This document shows, piece by piece, positions 5,609 through 13,898 of a stretch of DNA of 24,332 nt. This DNA is from a virus. Location of the stretch: positions 1 to 24,332 of IMG/VR virus record IMGVR_UViG_3300048536_000039. One strand, 5' to 3'. Position 1 is the stretch's first letter, and every line of letters begins with the position of its first letter. Both the position numbers and the translations under genes were made by a program. The notes under the pieces were generated by a model. The model made no database searches and was not told the DNA's origin. It saw nothing but the letters and a program-made list of their open reading frames with translations.

Positions 5609-7717
5609 ATGTCTGATAATTTTCTTCAACCTGAAGATGATACTGGCGTACCTATAGCTAATCCATCCGAGCAAATGCCCGGACTAGCAGGATATGTACG
5701 CAATAAGTTTGAGGATTCTGAAAATGGGAGACGCACCCATGAACACAGATGGCTACAAGCTTTTAAAAACTTCAGGGGAATATATGATTCAACGACACAG
5801 TATCGTGATTCTGAACGTTCCAAAGTCTTCATTAAAATAACAAAAACTAAGGTTCTTGCAGCATACGGACAGATAATAGATATTCTGTTTGCTAATAAAA
5901 AGTTTCCAGTTGTTGTTGAGTCAACTCCTATGCCAGAAGGTATAGAAGAGTTTGCCCACATGAAGACGCCCCTTGATGAAGCCACTGATCCGTATGGATT
6001 TGAGGGAGACGGAAGACAAGTTCCACCCGGAGCATTGCAAGCCAATGAGCCACACAAACTAGGAACTTACGATAAAGAATTTCCAGACATGTTAGCTAAA
6101 GGTCCTTCTAAGATGGGAGAACCTCAACTTAAACCTGCACAAGAAATGGCATTAAAGATGGAGAAGTGTATTCACGATCAGCTTCTTGATACTAATGCAG
6201 TCAATGTATTCAGGCAAGCTATCTTTGAAGCATCATTGTTAGGTACAGGAATTATCAAAGGACCATTTAACTTTTACAAAAAAGTTCACAAGTGGGAGAG
6301 AGATGAGAACGGACAAAGAAACTACGTTCCTTACGAAAAAATTGTACCACGTATAGAATATGTATCCTTGTGGGATTTTCATCCTGATCCGTCTGCAACA
6401 AGCATTGAAGATTGTGAATATGTAATACAAAGACACCGTATGAATCGTCAACAACTACGTGGTTTGATACAAAGACCTTATTTTGATGCAGCAGCAATAG
6501 AAGAGTGTCTTGCTAAGGGTGCAAACTACGAAGACAAGTATTACGAAGATACTATTAGAGAAGACGAGACCGAACCCTACTACCAAGAGAACAGATTTGA
6601 AGTTCTTGAATATTGGGGAGTCATTGACAAGAAATATGCTGATGAAGTTGGCATGGATGGTGTCAATGAAATGTCAGAGTTTGATCAAGTACAAGTAAAT
6701 GTGTGGGTGTGTGGTAGCATGGTTATTCGCTGTGTAGCTAATCCGTTTACCCCTGCTAGAATACCGTTCCAAGCATTTCCATTTGAAATAAATCCTTATC
6801 AACTATGGGGAGTTGGCGTTGCAGAGAACATGGAAGATGCACAGTTGCTTATGAATGGTCACGTAAGAATGGCTATTGATAACTTGGCACTTGCAGGTAA
6901 CCTTGTGTTTGACGTAGACGAAGCAAGCTTAGTTCCCGGACAAAACATGGATATATTTCCCGGAAAGATATTCCGTAGACAGTCAGGGGTAACAGGAACT
7001 GCAATCAACGGTCTTAAGTTTCCAAACACTGCAGGTGAGAACATACAGATGTATCAAATATCTCGTCAACTTGCAGATGAAGAGACGGGCATACCATCAA
7101 TTATGCACGGACAAACAGGTGTAACAGGAACAGGTAGAACTGCAGCAGGTTTATCAATGCTTATGGGTTCTGCAGGTCTTGCAATGAAGACAGTTATAAA
7201 GAATATAGATGATAATTTATTAAAGCCAATCGGTGAAGCATACTTTCAATGGAATATGCAGTTTAACGAAAATGTAGATGACATAGAAGGTGACTTAGAA
7301 ATCAAACCTCGTGGGGTTGCAGCCGTAATGCAAAAAGAAGTAAGAAGTCAACGTTTGACATCCTTATTACAGACGGTAGCAAACCCTATGCTTGCACCGT
7401 TTATAAAAATACCTAACTTAATGAGAGAATTAGCAATAGCTCAAGACATTGACCCTGATACACTAGTCAATGATGCAAATGAAGCTCAGATATACGCAGA
7501 AATGTTGAAAGGAATGATGCCAGATGCTCAACAAGGACCAAGCGAGGGTGCTGACCCCAATAGTCAACAGCAAGGAATGGGACAACCTAGTGGAGTATCT
7601 CAACGACCTTCGGGAACTGACAATCAAGGGAATGGTAATGGCACAATCGGAGTCGGAGCTACGCCAACTGCAGGGGAAGCTGGCTTTACTGGAAATGCTC
7701 CTCAATTTGAAGAATAG
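5609..7717 (+). CDS. Portal protein
   Basis: A 702-residue protein that should form the dodecameric ring at the unique head vertex, through which DNA enters and leaves. The N-terminal region (residues 25-115) has the portal signature of an aromatic, basic helical segment (HRWLQAFKNFRGIY, then RSKVFIKITKTKVLAAYG) with a following strand on viral DNA-entry portals of marine podoviruses. The long middle, rich in Trp, Tyr and acidic residues (DFHPDPSA, RIPFQAFPFEINPYQLWGVG), and the late helical region are typical. The last ~65 residues are Gln/Gly/Ser/Asn-rich and look disordered; another gene is read out of frame through the same DNA (7524-7745). The ATG follows AAGG with suitable spacing. Length is in the range of podovirus portals. 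Confidence 0.9.
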   Translation: MSDNFLQPEDDTGVPIANPSEQMPGLAGYVRNKFEDSENGRRTHEHRWLQAFKNFRGIYDSTTQYRDSERSKVFIKITKTKVLAAYGQIIDILFANKKFPVVVESTPMPEGIEEFAHMKTPLDEATDPYGFEGDGRQVPPGALQANEPHKLGTYDKEFPDMLAKGPSKMGEPQLKPAQEMALKMEKCIHDQLLDTNAVNVFRQAIFEASLLGTGIIKGPFNFYKKVHKWERDENGQRNYVPYEKIVPRIEYVSLWDFHPDPSATSIEDCEYVIQRHRMNRQQLRGLIQRPYFDAAAIEECLAKGANYEDKYYEDTIREDETEPYYQENRFEVLEYWGVIDKKYADEVGMDGVNEMSEFDQVQVNVWVCGSMVIRCVANPFTPARIPFQAFPFEINPYQLWGVGVAENMEDAQLLMNGHVRMAIDNLALAGNLVFDVDEASLVPGQNMDIFPGKIFRRQSGVTGTAINGLKFPNTAGENIQMYQISRQLADEETGIPSIMHGQTGVTGTGRTAAGLSMLMGSAGLAMKTVIKNIDDNLLKPIGEAYFQWNMQFNENVDDIEGDLEIKPRGVAAVMQKEVRSQRLTSLLQTVANPMLAPFIKIPNLMRELAIAQDIDPDTLVNDANEAQIYAEMLKGMMPDAQQGPSEGADPNSQQQGMGQPSGVSQRPSGTDNQGNGNGTIGVGATPTAGEAGFTGNAPQFEE

Positions 7718-7745
7718 TCACAGGGAAGTCGTAAAGAATGTCTGA
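7524..7745 (+). CDS. Small helical protein overlapping the portal 3' end in another frame
   Basis: A 73-residue protein read in a different frame from the portal; 194 of its 222 bases are shared. Support: AAAGGAA at 7508-7514 is about 10 bases before the ATG, the protein is a coherent acidic/hydrophobic helical sequence with heptad-like leucines (LRQLQGKLALLEMLLNLK), and its stop lies 8 bases into the next gene. Small proteins with an L-Q-G-x-x-x-L-x-x-L-L-N-L motif beside portal genes are familiar to me from other marine phages, function unknown. The portal's frame here encodes only low-complexity sequence, as expected where one frame is free to carry another gene. A coiled-coil head or portal accessory role is a guess. 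Confidence 0.75.
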   Translation: MLNKDQARVLTPIVNSKEWDNLVEYLNDLRELTIKGMVMAQSESELRQLQGKLALLEMLLNLKNSHREVVKNV

Positions 7746-10410
7746 CATTTTTGCTACATTAGATTTTGCTAGTGATTTTTTTGGTCAACCCGATAGAAAC
7801 AAACAAAAAATATCACGAAGAGAATACATATCTCAAGATGTAGATTACTACAGGCAAGGTTTAGATTCAACAGGTATCAAAGTAAGTGATCCTGAACGTT
7901 GGAGTGACATAGATGATAATGATGAAGATCGTAAACGTGATATAGATATAAGTCAGGTTGGCATTAGTGAGGGAGACAATGAATCAACTGCTGACATAGG
8001 TAATTTATCTTCGGGGGTTGATAACGCATTAAGTAGTTCTTCTTCTCTCGGTAACATCAATGCTAGTTTTGTTGACTACAATACGTCTTTACAAAACGCA
8101 GGTTTTAAAGATAGAAGTCAAAGTTTCCTAAGTAAACAATTTGGAATATCACTTGCTAGTGTTCCTCAAAGTGGAAAAGAAGCAAAAGAAGATATAAAAT
8201 CTCTAAAAACAGAAAAGGGCATACAAACTTTAGCTACAAGTGCTGCAAAAAAAGGATTGGGGTTGTTAGGAATTAACCCTATAGCTACAAGTTTAATAAC
8301 TGGATTTGCAACAGGAACAAAAGTTCAAGACCCACTAGGTCAACCTTCATTTAGACCTAATCACGCTGTTTTAGGCACAGTTATGGATATAAACTTTTCC
8401 ATGCAAAGTAATAACATATCACAGAGTATAGCGGCTATGAACGCAAATTTAGACGTTCCATATTCACAAAGAGGAGCAGTAGGTTATTTTGGGTATATAA
8501 ATGGACAAGTTGTAAGCAGGGCCCCTCTAGGAAAAACTTTTACTGGAGTTACAGATTTATCAATAGAGCAGTTGAGTAATTTAGACGCACTTAGTAAAGG
8601 ATTCACTACCTCTGGGTATAATAATCAGACAGAAAGAGGGGAGCAGTTGGCTATGGGAACTGGAGTTGATTCTTTGGGTCAAACAACATCAGGCTATGGT
8701 AACAACGGATTTCATCACGGTATAAATGGTTCGTCAAGAACTGGAACTATGTCAGACGCTAAAGCAGCTGCAAAAGGATATGGTATTACTACCAAACAAT
8801 TTACTGACATCTTATCAAAAGTACGTAAAAATAATAATTTTTGGGGTAAGCCTAAAAACGATAAACTTACTTTGGATTTTCTAGCCAGAAAACAATACAG
8901 AGACAATGCTACTGCAGATGGTCCGGGAAATTTAGGTCTTGAGACTGATATTAATGCTCAGGTAGATATTCAAAATGCTTTAAGTAAGGGAATAGGCGTA
9001 AATGAATTTGGGGGTGTAACTCAAGACACACTATCGGATGTTCAAGACATAAATGCTGCTAATCCCGGAATAGGAACTTCTACAGGTGCAGGAGCAGTCG
9101 GATCAACAGGTGGTTTAAGTGAAACTTATGGTGGTGGCTCTGAAGGCACTGACTCTAATGACTCTAACTCTAGTGATATGGGGGGTATGACTGCCAAAGG
9201 TGGCTTTATTGGCAAAAAGAACTTTGCATTAGGGGGCAGAGGAGATGCCGAACCTGCAGGATTTATTGGAGGTCCTCCTGAACAATTTAATGATCAAACA
9301 ACCATTGCAGACGACATTCCACTTAAAGTAAAAGATGGTACATTTGTAATTAATGCACCTGCCGTAGAGTATGCAGGGTCTATAGATGTACAAAAAATGT
9401 TAGCTGAAGGTTATAAAAAAGCCATGACTAGAGATATAGGGGTTGACAAAAACTTTAGAATTGGTAAAATACCAAGTAGAGAAGAGTTAGATATACAAAT
9501 CTCTCGTGGTGAAGTTGTAGTCCCACCCCATGTAGCAAAAGCAATTGGCTACGACAGATTAGAAAAAATCAATAACAGAGGTAAGCGTGAAGTAGAACGC
9601 AGGCAGAAAGCTGGCGATCAGGAAAAGGTACAGGCTGGTCAAGGTTTCGCTGCAAAAGGTGGTAACTTTGCTACAGGCGATGGCGTATTTACCATAGACA
9701 AAGTTGCCGATTCCTACAAAGAAAAATACGCAACTCCACAATTAGCAAGACAAGCAACTATGAAACTTGCTAGAAAAATGCCACTAGCTGATGCTTTAGC
9801 CATACTTATGTGGGGTGAAGCTAAAAACTTAGGAGACGAAGGACTTGAAGGTGCAGCTCACGTTTTAATAAACAGGGCAAATGCAGAGAACTATCCGGGT
9901 TTCGGCAAAGATATATACAACGAGATAACAAGAACCTATAAAGGTGCAAAAAAAGGCGAAAGAATTTTTGAGTTCAATGCCTATGAGCCTACAAAGTTCA
10001 GAGAGACTATAAAAAGATTTAAGAAAGATAAAGACGCCTACCTTAGAGTAAGAAATATTGCTGAAGAAGTTATGGCAGGTGCTAGAAAAGATTTTACTAA
10101 CAACGCTTTATTTTTTTGGAATCCTAATACTTCAGGAAGCAGTTGGTACAAAGGCAAAGTAAACAGAAAAGAATTTAAAGAAACAACTAGAACAGTTAAT
10201 TCTAAGGACAAAAAAGTTTTACATGTGTATCACGTACCGTCTGATTTTAAAATGGATACAAAATTAAGTACAAAAACAATTAGTCCAAAACAATTTGAAC
10301 CTTCAACACCAATACCTAGTAATATACCTTTACCTATGAAACGACCTGATGAGATAAAGGATCGCAGTGATGATGGAGGTTTTTTAGATTATCTTAGAAA
10401 ATTATTTTAA
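7738..10410 (+). CDS. Large virion-type protein with C-terminal SleB-like cell wall hydrolase
   Basis: An 890-residue protein. Residues about 684-832 resemble the SleB/cell wall hydrolase family that cleaves peptidoglycan: an alanine/leucine-rich helix, the MWGEAKN motif with probable catalytic E694, then AAHVLINRAN, and later LFFWNPNTSGSSWY. Upstream are a polar Ser/Asn/Asp/Gly-rich region (1-480), then a Gly-rich GGFIGKKNFALGGRGDAE segment and two related units (about 525-565 and 580-620) of the pattern strand, (D/R)GxxV(I/V), then a helix. The tail (855-890) is Pro-rich and basic. Lying between portal and scaffold rather than with the lysis genes, it is more likely a virion-associated or ejected protein that opens the wall during entry. 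The start at 7738 has GGGAAG upstream and overlaps the previous gene. Confidence 0.68.
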   Translation: MSDIFATLDFASDFFGQPDRNKQKISRREYISQDVDYYRQGLDSTGIKVSDPERWSDIDDNDEDRKRDIDISQVGISEGDNESTADIGNLSSGVDNALSSSSSLGNINASFVDYNTSLQNAGFKDRSQSFLSKQFGISLASVPQSGKEAKEDIKSLKTEKGIQTLATSAAKKGLGLLGINPIATSLITGFATGTKVQDPLGQPSFRPNHAVLGTVMDINFSMQSNNISQSIAAMNANLDVPYSQRGAVGYFGYINGQVVSRAPLGKTFTGVTDLSIEQLSNLDALSKGFTTSGYNNQTERGEQLAMGTGVDSLGQTTSGYGNNGFHHGINGSSRTGTMSDAKAAAKGYGITTKQFTDILSKVRKNNNFWGKPKNDKLTLDFLARKQYRDNATADGPGNLGLETDINAQVDIQNALSKGIGVNEFGGVTQDTLSDVQDINAANPGIGTSTGAGAVGSTGGLSETYGGGSEGTDSNDSNSSDMGGMTAKGGFIGKKNFALGGRGDAEPAGFIGGPPEQFNDQTTIADDIPLKVKDGTFVINAPAVEYAGSIDVQKMLAEGYKKAMTRDIGVDKNFRIGKIPSREELDIQISRGEVVVPPHVAKAIGYDRLEKINNRGKREVERRQKAGDQEKVQAGQGFAAKGGNFATGDGVFTIDKVADSYKEKYATPQLARQATMKLARKMPLADALAILMWGEAKNLGDEGLEGAAHVLINRANAENYPGFGKDIYNEITRTYKGAKKGERIFEFNAYEPTKFRETIKRFKKDKDAYLRVRNIAEEVMAGARKDFTNNALFFWNPNTSGSSWYKGKVNRKEFKETTRTVNSKDKKVLHVYHVPSDFKMDTKLSTKTISPKQFEPSTPIPSNIPLPMKRPDEIKDRSDDGGFLDYLRKLF

Positions 10411-10500
10411 GAATTAGTCAGCTACCCAGTAATATCTGGCCCTGACATCCGAAGCAGCTACCCGCAGCCATGTGGCACTGCAATAAATGAGGTAATAACA
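10411..10500 (+). promoter_or_regulatory. 90-base spacer with direct repeat and hairpins before scaffold
   Basis: CAGCTACCC occurs at 10419-10427 and again at 10455-10463. Short stems are possible: CCAG/CTGG with a 6-base loop (around 10426-10439) and GCAG/CTGC near 10463-10481. The reading frame is open throughout and in phase with both neighbouring genes; only the TAA at 10408 separates them. The spacer is GC-richer than its surroundings and ends in a GAGG ribosome binding site for 10501. It may be a leader or processing element for the scaffold-capsid message. Confidence 0.35.
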
Positions 10501-11391
10501 ATGGCAAAACAAATAAAAGGTGCGAGAGCAAACAAACCAAATGACTCCTTCGGAGTAACTAACAATCCAAATCTTTACAAAAATAAGTACCGTGAAGAAG
10601 TGGACAGAGACGATGACGATGACGAAGTACAAGCTCAAGACCCCACTGAACAAGTGGCTACTCAAGAGGAAAGTACAAGTTTTGCAGAAACTAAGCAGTC
10701 AGATGAACACGATTACAAAAAACGTTATGATGACCTAAAAAAACATTATGACAGTAAACTTAATGAGTTTAAAAGTGAACGTGAACAGATGTCTAATGAG
10801 ATTCAAGCAATTAAAGACAACATGCAACGATTACCTGCAGATACTCCTACACCAAAGAGTGCAGAAGAACTTCAGGAGTTTAAGGAAAAGTACCCAGATG
10901 TTTTTGACGTAGTCGAAACTGTCTCAGGTATGAAGACTGAACAAACAGTTGCTAGTCTGCGAGAAGAAATCCAAGTCGTTAAAGAAAGGGAAAAAGCTCT
11001 TAAGAAAGAGAAAGCGTATGAAGAACTAATGCACACGCATCCCGATTTTGGTGAGTTAAAAACCAGTGAGAAATTTACTGAGTGGCTCGATGATCAACCT
11101 ACACAACTTAGTGATGGTATTTATAAAAACAATACTGATGCTAAATGGGCAGGCAAAGTCGTATCCCTTTATAAAGCAGAGATGGGCATATCTAATAAAA
11201 AACCTACTAAATCTAGCAGAAACGATGCAGCAGCTACGGTTACTAAGACTCAACCAAAAGACGTTGCAACATCGGATCAAAAAGGAAAGATTTGGAAGAT
11301 GTCCGACATCGCCAAACTGAAATCGTGGGAGTTTGAAAAACTTGAAAAAGAAATCGATCAAGCACGAGCAGAAGGGCGAATAACCCAATAA
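10501..11391 (+). CDS. Head scaffolding protein
   Basis: A 296-residue, highly charged, mostly helical protein directly before the major capsid gene, the classic place for the scaffold that guides procapsid assembly and then leaves. It has an acidic run DRDDDDDE (about 35-42), a long coiled-coil region (about 70-105), a second charged helix (about 145-175), and a basic/helical C-terminus where scaffolds usually bind the coat protein. There are no membrane segments or enzyme motifs. The ATG has GAGG about 8 bases upstream. Identification rests on composition, length and position; no sequence motif is diagnostic. Confidence 0.82.
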   Translation: MAKQIKGARANKPNDSFGVTNNPNLYKNKYREEVDRDDDDDEVQAQDPTEQVATQEESTSFAETKQSDEHDYKKRYDDLKKHYDSKLNEFKSEREQMSNEIQAIKDNMQRLPADTPTPKSAEELQEFKEKYPDVFDVVETVSGMKTEQTVASLREEIQVVKEREKALKKEKAYEELMHTHPDFGELKTSEKFTEWLDDQPTQLSDGIYKNNTDAKWAGKVVSLYKAEMGISNKKPTKSSRNDAAATVTKTQPKDVATSDQKGKIWKMSDIAKLKSWEFEKLEKEIDQARAEGRITQ

Positions 11392-11420
11392 CTAACCTCA
11401 AATAGAGGAAGGAAAAGAAA

Positions 11421-12398
11421 ATGGCTTTTGATACAGCTGCAGGGTATGCTAACTTACCGTCAGGTAACTTTGCTCCCTCAATTTTTAGCCAAAAAGTTCT
11501 TAAGTTCTTCCGTAGAGCTTCGGTTGCAGAAGATATTACGAATACCGACTATACTGGCGAAATTGAAAACTTTGGCGACACTGTTAACATCATAAAAGAA
11601 CCAACACTTACTGTGTCAGCGTACACAAGAGGTTCTGTTGTTAACCCTCAAGACTTGGCAGACGATCAGGTAACAATGACCGTTGACCAAGCAAATGCTT
11701 TTGCATTTAAAATCGATGACATCGAAGAAAGACATTCACATGTCAACTTTGAAGCATTAGCAACTTCTTCAGGTGCTTTTGCTCTAAAGAGAAAATTCGA
11801 TGCCAACATACTACAGGCTATGTCAGACGGTGCAGGTATTGCAGGTGCTGACGATGCAAGTTTATCAGGTGGATTAACAACTACTAATTCAGCTTTAGGT
11901 ACAGCATCTGCTCCAATTAATGTGGAGACCAACGATGCAGGTATCAATTTAATGCTCTTAATGGCTAGAACATTAGATGATCAATCTGTACCAGAAGAGA
12001 ACAGATGGTTTGTTGCTCCTCCAATCTTCTACGAGAAGATGTTTCAGGCAGGTAACAAGATGGCAGAAGTACAGGTAACTGGCGATGCGTCTTCAAACCT
12101 AAGAAACGGACTTGCAACTCCGGGTACACTTGCAGGATTTAGATGCTACAAGTCTACTGCATTAAATAGTACAGCAGGTACTGACCAAGTAACATTATCA
12201 GGTGTCGCTACAGACGCTTCTGAGAATATTATCATGGCAGGACATATCTCTAGTACTTCTACAGCGTCTCACATCGCAAAGACTGAAGTGGTACGTTCAA
12301 CTGAATCATTCTCTGATGTCGTTAGAGGACTACACGTTTTTGGTCGAAAAGTTTTAAGACCAGAATCAATAGTTCGTGGCGTCATAGATTTTGCGTAA
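11421..12398 (+). CDS. Major capsid protein (HK97-like fold expected)
   Basis: A 325-residue protein that should form the icosahedral shell. The opening (MAFDTAAGYANLPSGNFAPS, then a basic aromatic segment on a KVLKFFRRASV pattern), the DTVNI and AYTRGS segments, and the downstream DDQVTMTVDQANAFAFKIDD strand-helix region are typical of capsid proteins of marine podoviruses. The very strong ribosome binding site (GAGGAAGGA) fits the most abundant virion protein. It follows the scaffold by 29 bases and precedes a probable decoration protein. No protease is visible nearby, which fits a head matured without a dedicated encoded protease in this window. Confidence 0.92.
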   Translation: MAFDTAAGYANLPSGNFAPSIFSQKVLKFFRRASVAEDITNTDYTGEIENFGDTVNIIKEPTLTVSAYTRGSVVNPQDLADDQVTMTVDQANAFAFKIDDIEERHSHVNFEALATSSGAFALKRKFDANILQAMSDGAGIAGADDASLSGGLTTTNSALGTASAPINVETNDAGINLMLLMARTLDDQSVPEENRWFVAPPIFYEKMFQAGNKMAEVQVTGDASSNLRNGLATPGTLAGFRCYKSTALNSTAGTDQVTLSGVATDASENIIMAGHISSTSTASHIAKTEVVRSTESFSDVVRGLHVFGRKVLRPESIVRGVIDFA

Positions 12399-12411
12399 GG
12401 GGGATTAATTA

Positions 12412-12864
12412 ATGACTACTTATAATCATACCATTACTGGTGGTGGAACTGTAGGACATCCGGGCAATGTGCCGAGACCTTACATGGTTCAATCAAGAAT
12501 CTTTGATGCAGCCGACCAGAACCTTTCTGCAAATGACGTCGTACAAATGATTGATGTTCCTGATAACACAATGGTTATCGGTGGATGTATCGACGTTCTT
12601 GAAGCAGGTGGATCAGGTTTAACTTACGATGTTGGTTTAAGTACTGACATTGATGCGTTTGCTGACGGAGTAGATGGCAATGCTGATGCTATATACCAGT
12701 TTAATTTAAAAGCTGCAGGTATCAACACAGTTATCGCTGCCGACGCAATCCAAGTTAAAGCATTGGGTGCAGGCGTTACTGCAGGTCGTTTCAGAGTCAT
12801 AGCAATTATGTGTGACATTGGAACAGGTCCATTGCAGACTGCTAGTGTAACAACTGGTACGTAA
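12412..12864 (+). CDS. Probable head decoration or minor head protein
   Basis: A 150-residue protein, Gly/Ala/Asp/Thr-rich and beta-strand dominated, placed directly after the major capsid gene. Features include the strand-turn segments ANDVVQMIDVPDNTMVIGG and a following glycine-rich turn with VGLSTDIDAF. Small beta-rich proteins with this I-D-V-P-x-x-T-x-V pattern are common behind capsid genes in uncultured marine phages and are usually taken as head decoration or minor structural proteins; that function is inferred from position. AGGGGGA upstream of the ATG is a fair ribosome binding site. A stable stem-loop follows the gene. Confidence 0.65.
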   Translation: MTTYNHTITGGGTVGHPGNVPRPYMVQSRIFDAADQNLSANDVVQMIDVPDNTMVIGGCIDVLEAGGSGLTYDVGLSTDIDAFADGVDGNADAIYQFNLKAAGINTVIAADAIQVKALGAGVTAGRFRVIAIMCDIGTGPLQTASVTTGT

Positions 12865-12877
12865 CAATTAAAATCGG

Positions 12878-12899
12878 GAGGGCAGGGCAACTTGCCCTC
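12878..12899 (+). promoter_or_regulatory. Stem-loop after the capsid genes
   Basis: GAGGGCA (12878-12884) pairs perfectly with TGCCCTC (12893-12899) around an 8-base loop; an alternative pairing uses AGGGCA in the loop with the same right arm. There is no T-run after it, so it is not a canonical terminator. It could slow transcription or protect the 3' end of the abundant capsid message. Confidence 0.6.
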
Positions 12900-12919
12900 T
12901 TGACAACTATGAGGTAACA

Positions 12920-13207
12920 ATGTCCGAAAAAGGTACAATGAAAGGTCACACCATAAGTGGTGGTCAGAAACGCCCAACTAAGTCGGGTGCAGGTATGACT
13001 AAGAAAGGTGTAGCTAAGTACAGAAGGGATAATCCCGGATCAAAGCTCAAGACAGCAGTTACAGGTAAAGTAAAGAAAGGTAGCAAAGCTGCCAAACGTA
13101 GAAAGTCCTATTGTGCAAGAAGTGCAGGGCAAATGAAAAAGTTTCCTAAAGCGGCAAAGAATCCTAACAGTCGTTTAAGGCAAGCTAGAAAAAGATGGAA
13201 GTGTTAA
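12920..13207 (+). CDS. Small basic protein (DUF6321-like)
   Basis: A 95-residue, very Lys/Arg-rich protein with the recognisable core MTKKGVAKYRRDNPGSKLKT, followed by GSKAAKRRKSYCARSAGQMK and ending RKRWKC. This matches, from memory, a small family found in many marine phages and annotated DUF6321 with no known role. The conserved cysteines (in SYCARS and at the C-terminus) and the charge suggest binding to nucleic acid, but this is inference. The ATG has GAGG correctly placed. It is the first of several small basic proteins in the region between the head and lysis genes. Confidence 0.75.
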   Translation: MSEKGTMKGHTISGGQKRPTKSGAGMTKKGVAKYRRDNPGSKLKTAVTGKVKKGSKAAKRRKSYCARSAGQMKKFPKAAKNPNSRLRQARKRWKC

Positions 13208-13219
13208 AGGGAGATCAGT

Positions 13220-13636
13220 GTGACACAATATATGAAAGAAAGGTCTGGAAAAGACAGTAAAGTAGAGTTTCAATCTGGGAAAAATAAAAAAACTCCTTTG
13301 CCAAAGTCACGACCAAAAAGTGTAGGTAAAATATATGCTAACCCACCTAGAAAACCTGCAATGACAGAGCAAAAGAAAGCTCAAAATTATACAGGAAAAG
13401 TGTACAATCCTGAACCTAAAGCATCAAAGTCTAAAAAGAATCTACCTCTTAGTGGTAAACAAAAAAGAATGGACAAAGGCAAATCTAGGTTAAATCCATT
13501 CATAACTTATGGCGAAACAAAAAAGAAAGCACCACCTCTTAAATTTAAATCTCCATCAGGAAAAGAAGGTGGATCAGACGCATTGTACAGAGTGCCACAA
13601 TTAAGTAGAAACAAAAAGAAAAAATTAAAAACTTAG
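13220..13636 (+). CDS. Basic Lys/Pro-rich protein of unknown function
   Basis: A 138-residue protein rich in Lys, Pro, Ser and Gly with no hydrophobic core, probably disordered. The frame opens at GTG 13220, preceded by AGGGAG about 7 bases upstream; an ATG at 13232 is an alternative start. It contains repeated short K-P-x-S/P-K type segments and ends in a run of lysines. It is not recognised. With its neighbours it forms a cluster of strongly positive small proteins; association with packaged DNA or RNA is possible but unproven. Confidence 0.65.
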   Translation: MTQYMKERSGKDSKVEFQSGKNKKTPLPKSRPKSVGKIYANPPRKPAMTEQKKAQNYTGKVYNPEPKASKSKKNLPLSGKQKRMDKGKSRLNPFITYGETKKKAPPLKFKSPSGKEGGSDALYRVPQLSRNKKKKLKT

Positions 13637-13644
13637 GAAAATAA

Positions 13645-13752
13645 ATGTTAGCTTCAATTAATTTTGCTATGTTTAAAATACTAAACAAAATAAGCAATAA
13701 ATTCTACAGACAATATGTAAAACAATTACATAAATCTCAAGGGAGAATCTAA
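13645..13752 (+). CDS. 35-residue basic helical microprotein
   Basis: A short frame, ATG 13645 to TAA 13752, with AGGAAA well placed upstream and a TAATG overlap with the next gene. The product has a hydrophobic start (SINFAMFKIL) and a basic aromatic C-terminal part (KFYRQYVKQLHKSQGRI), so it could be an amphipathic helix at the membrane. The chain of overlaps in this region is the main evidence that it is translated. Confidence 0.55.
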   Translation: MLASINFAMFKILNKISNKFYRQYVKQLHKSQGRI

Positions 13753-13898
13753 TGGAAAATATGGTGCTAGATGCTTGGAATGATTTATCGTACCTAGAAG
13801 GTGCGTTGTTTACTATGTGGTTATTTATTCTGTACTACGGTAAAGTATGGATTGACAGTAGGTTTACTAAAAAGGGATGCACATGCTCACAGCGTTAA
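13752..13898 (+). CDS. 48-residue single-pass membrane microprotein
   Basis: Starts at ATG 13752 within TAATG, with AAGGGAGA upstream. Residues about 15-35 (LEGALFTMWLFILYYGKVWI) form one transmembrane segment, preceded by an acidic N-terminus and followed by a basic tail with C-T-C, which suggests N-terminus outside and C-terminus inside by the positive-inside rule. Its end overlaps the start of the holin-like gene, so a role in lysis (pinholin, antiholin or holin partner) is plausible from context. Confidence 0.6.
   Translation: MENMVLDAWNDLSYLEGALFTMWLFILYYGKVWIDSRFTKKGCTCSQR

Noticed and set aside
12900-12939. TTGACA at 12900 with TACAAT at 12934 as a promoter
   Set aside because: The spacing of 28 bases is far from 17; the -35 match is probably chance.
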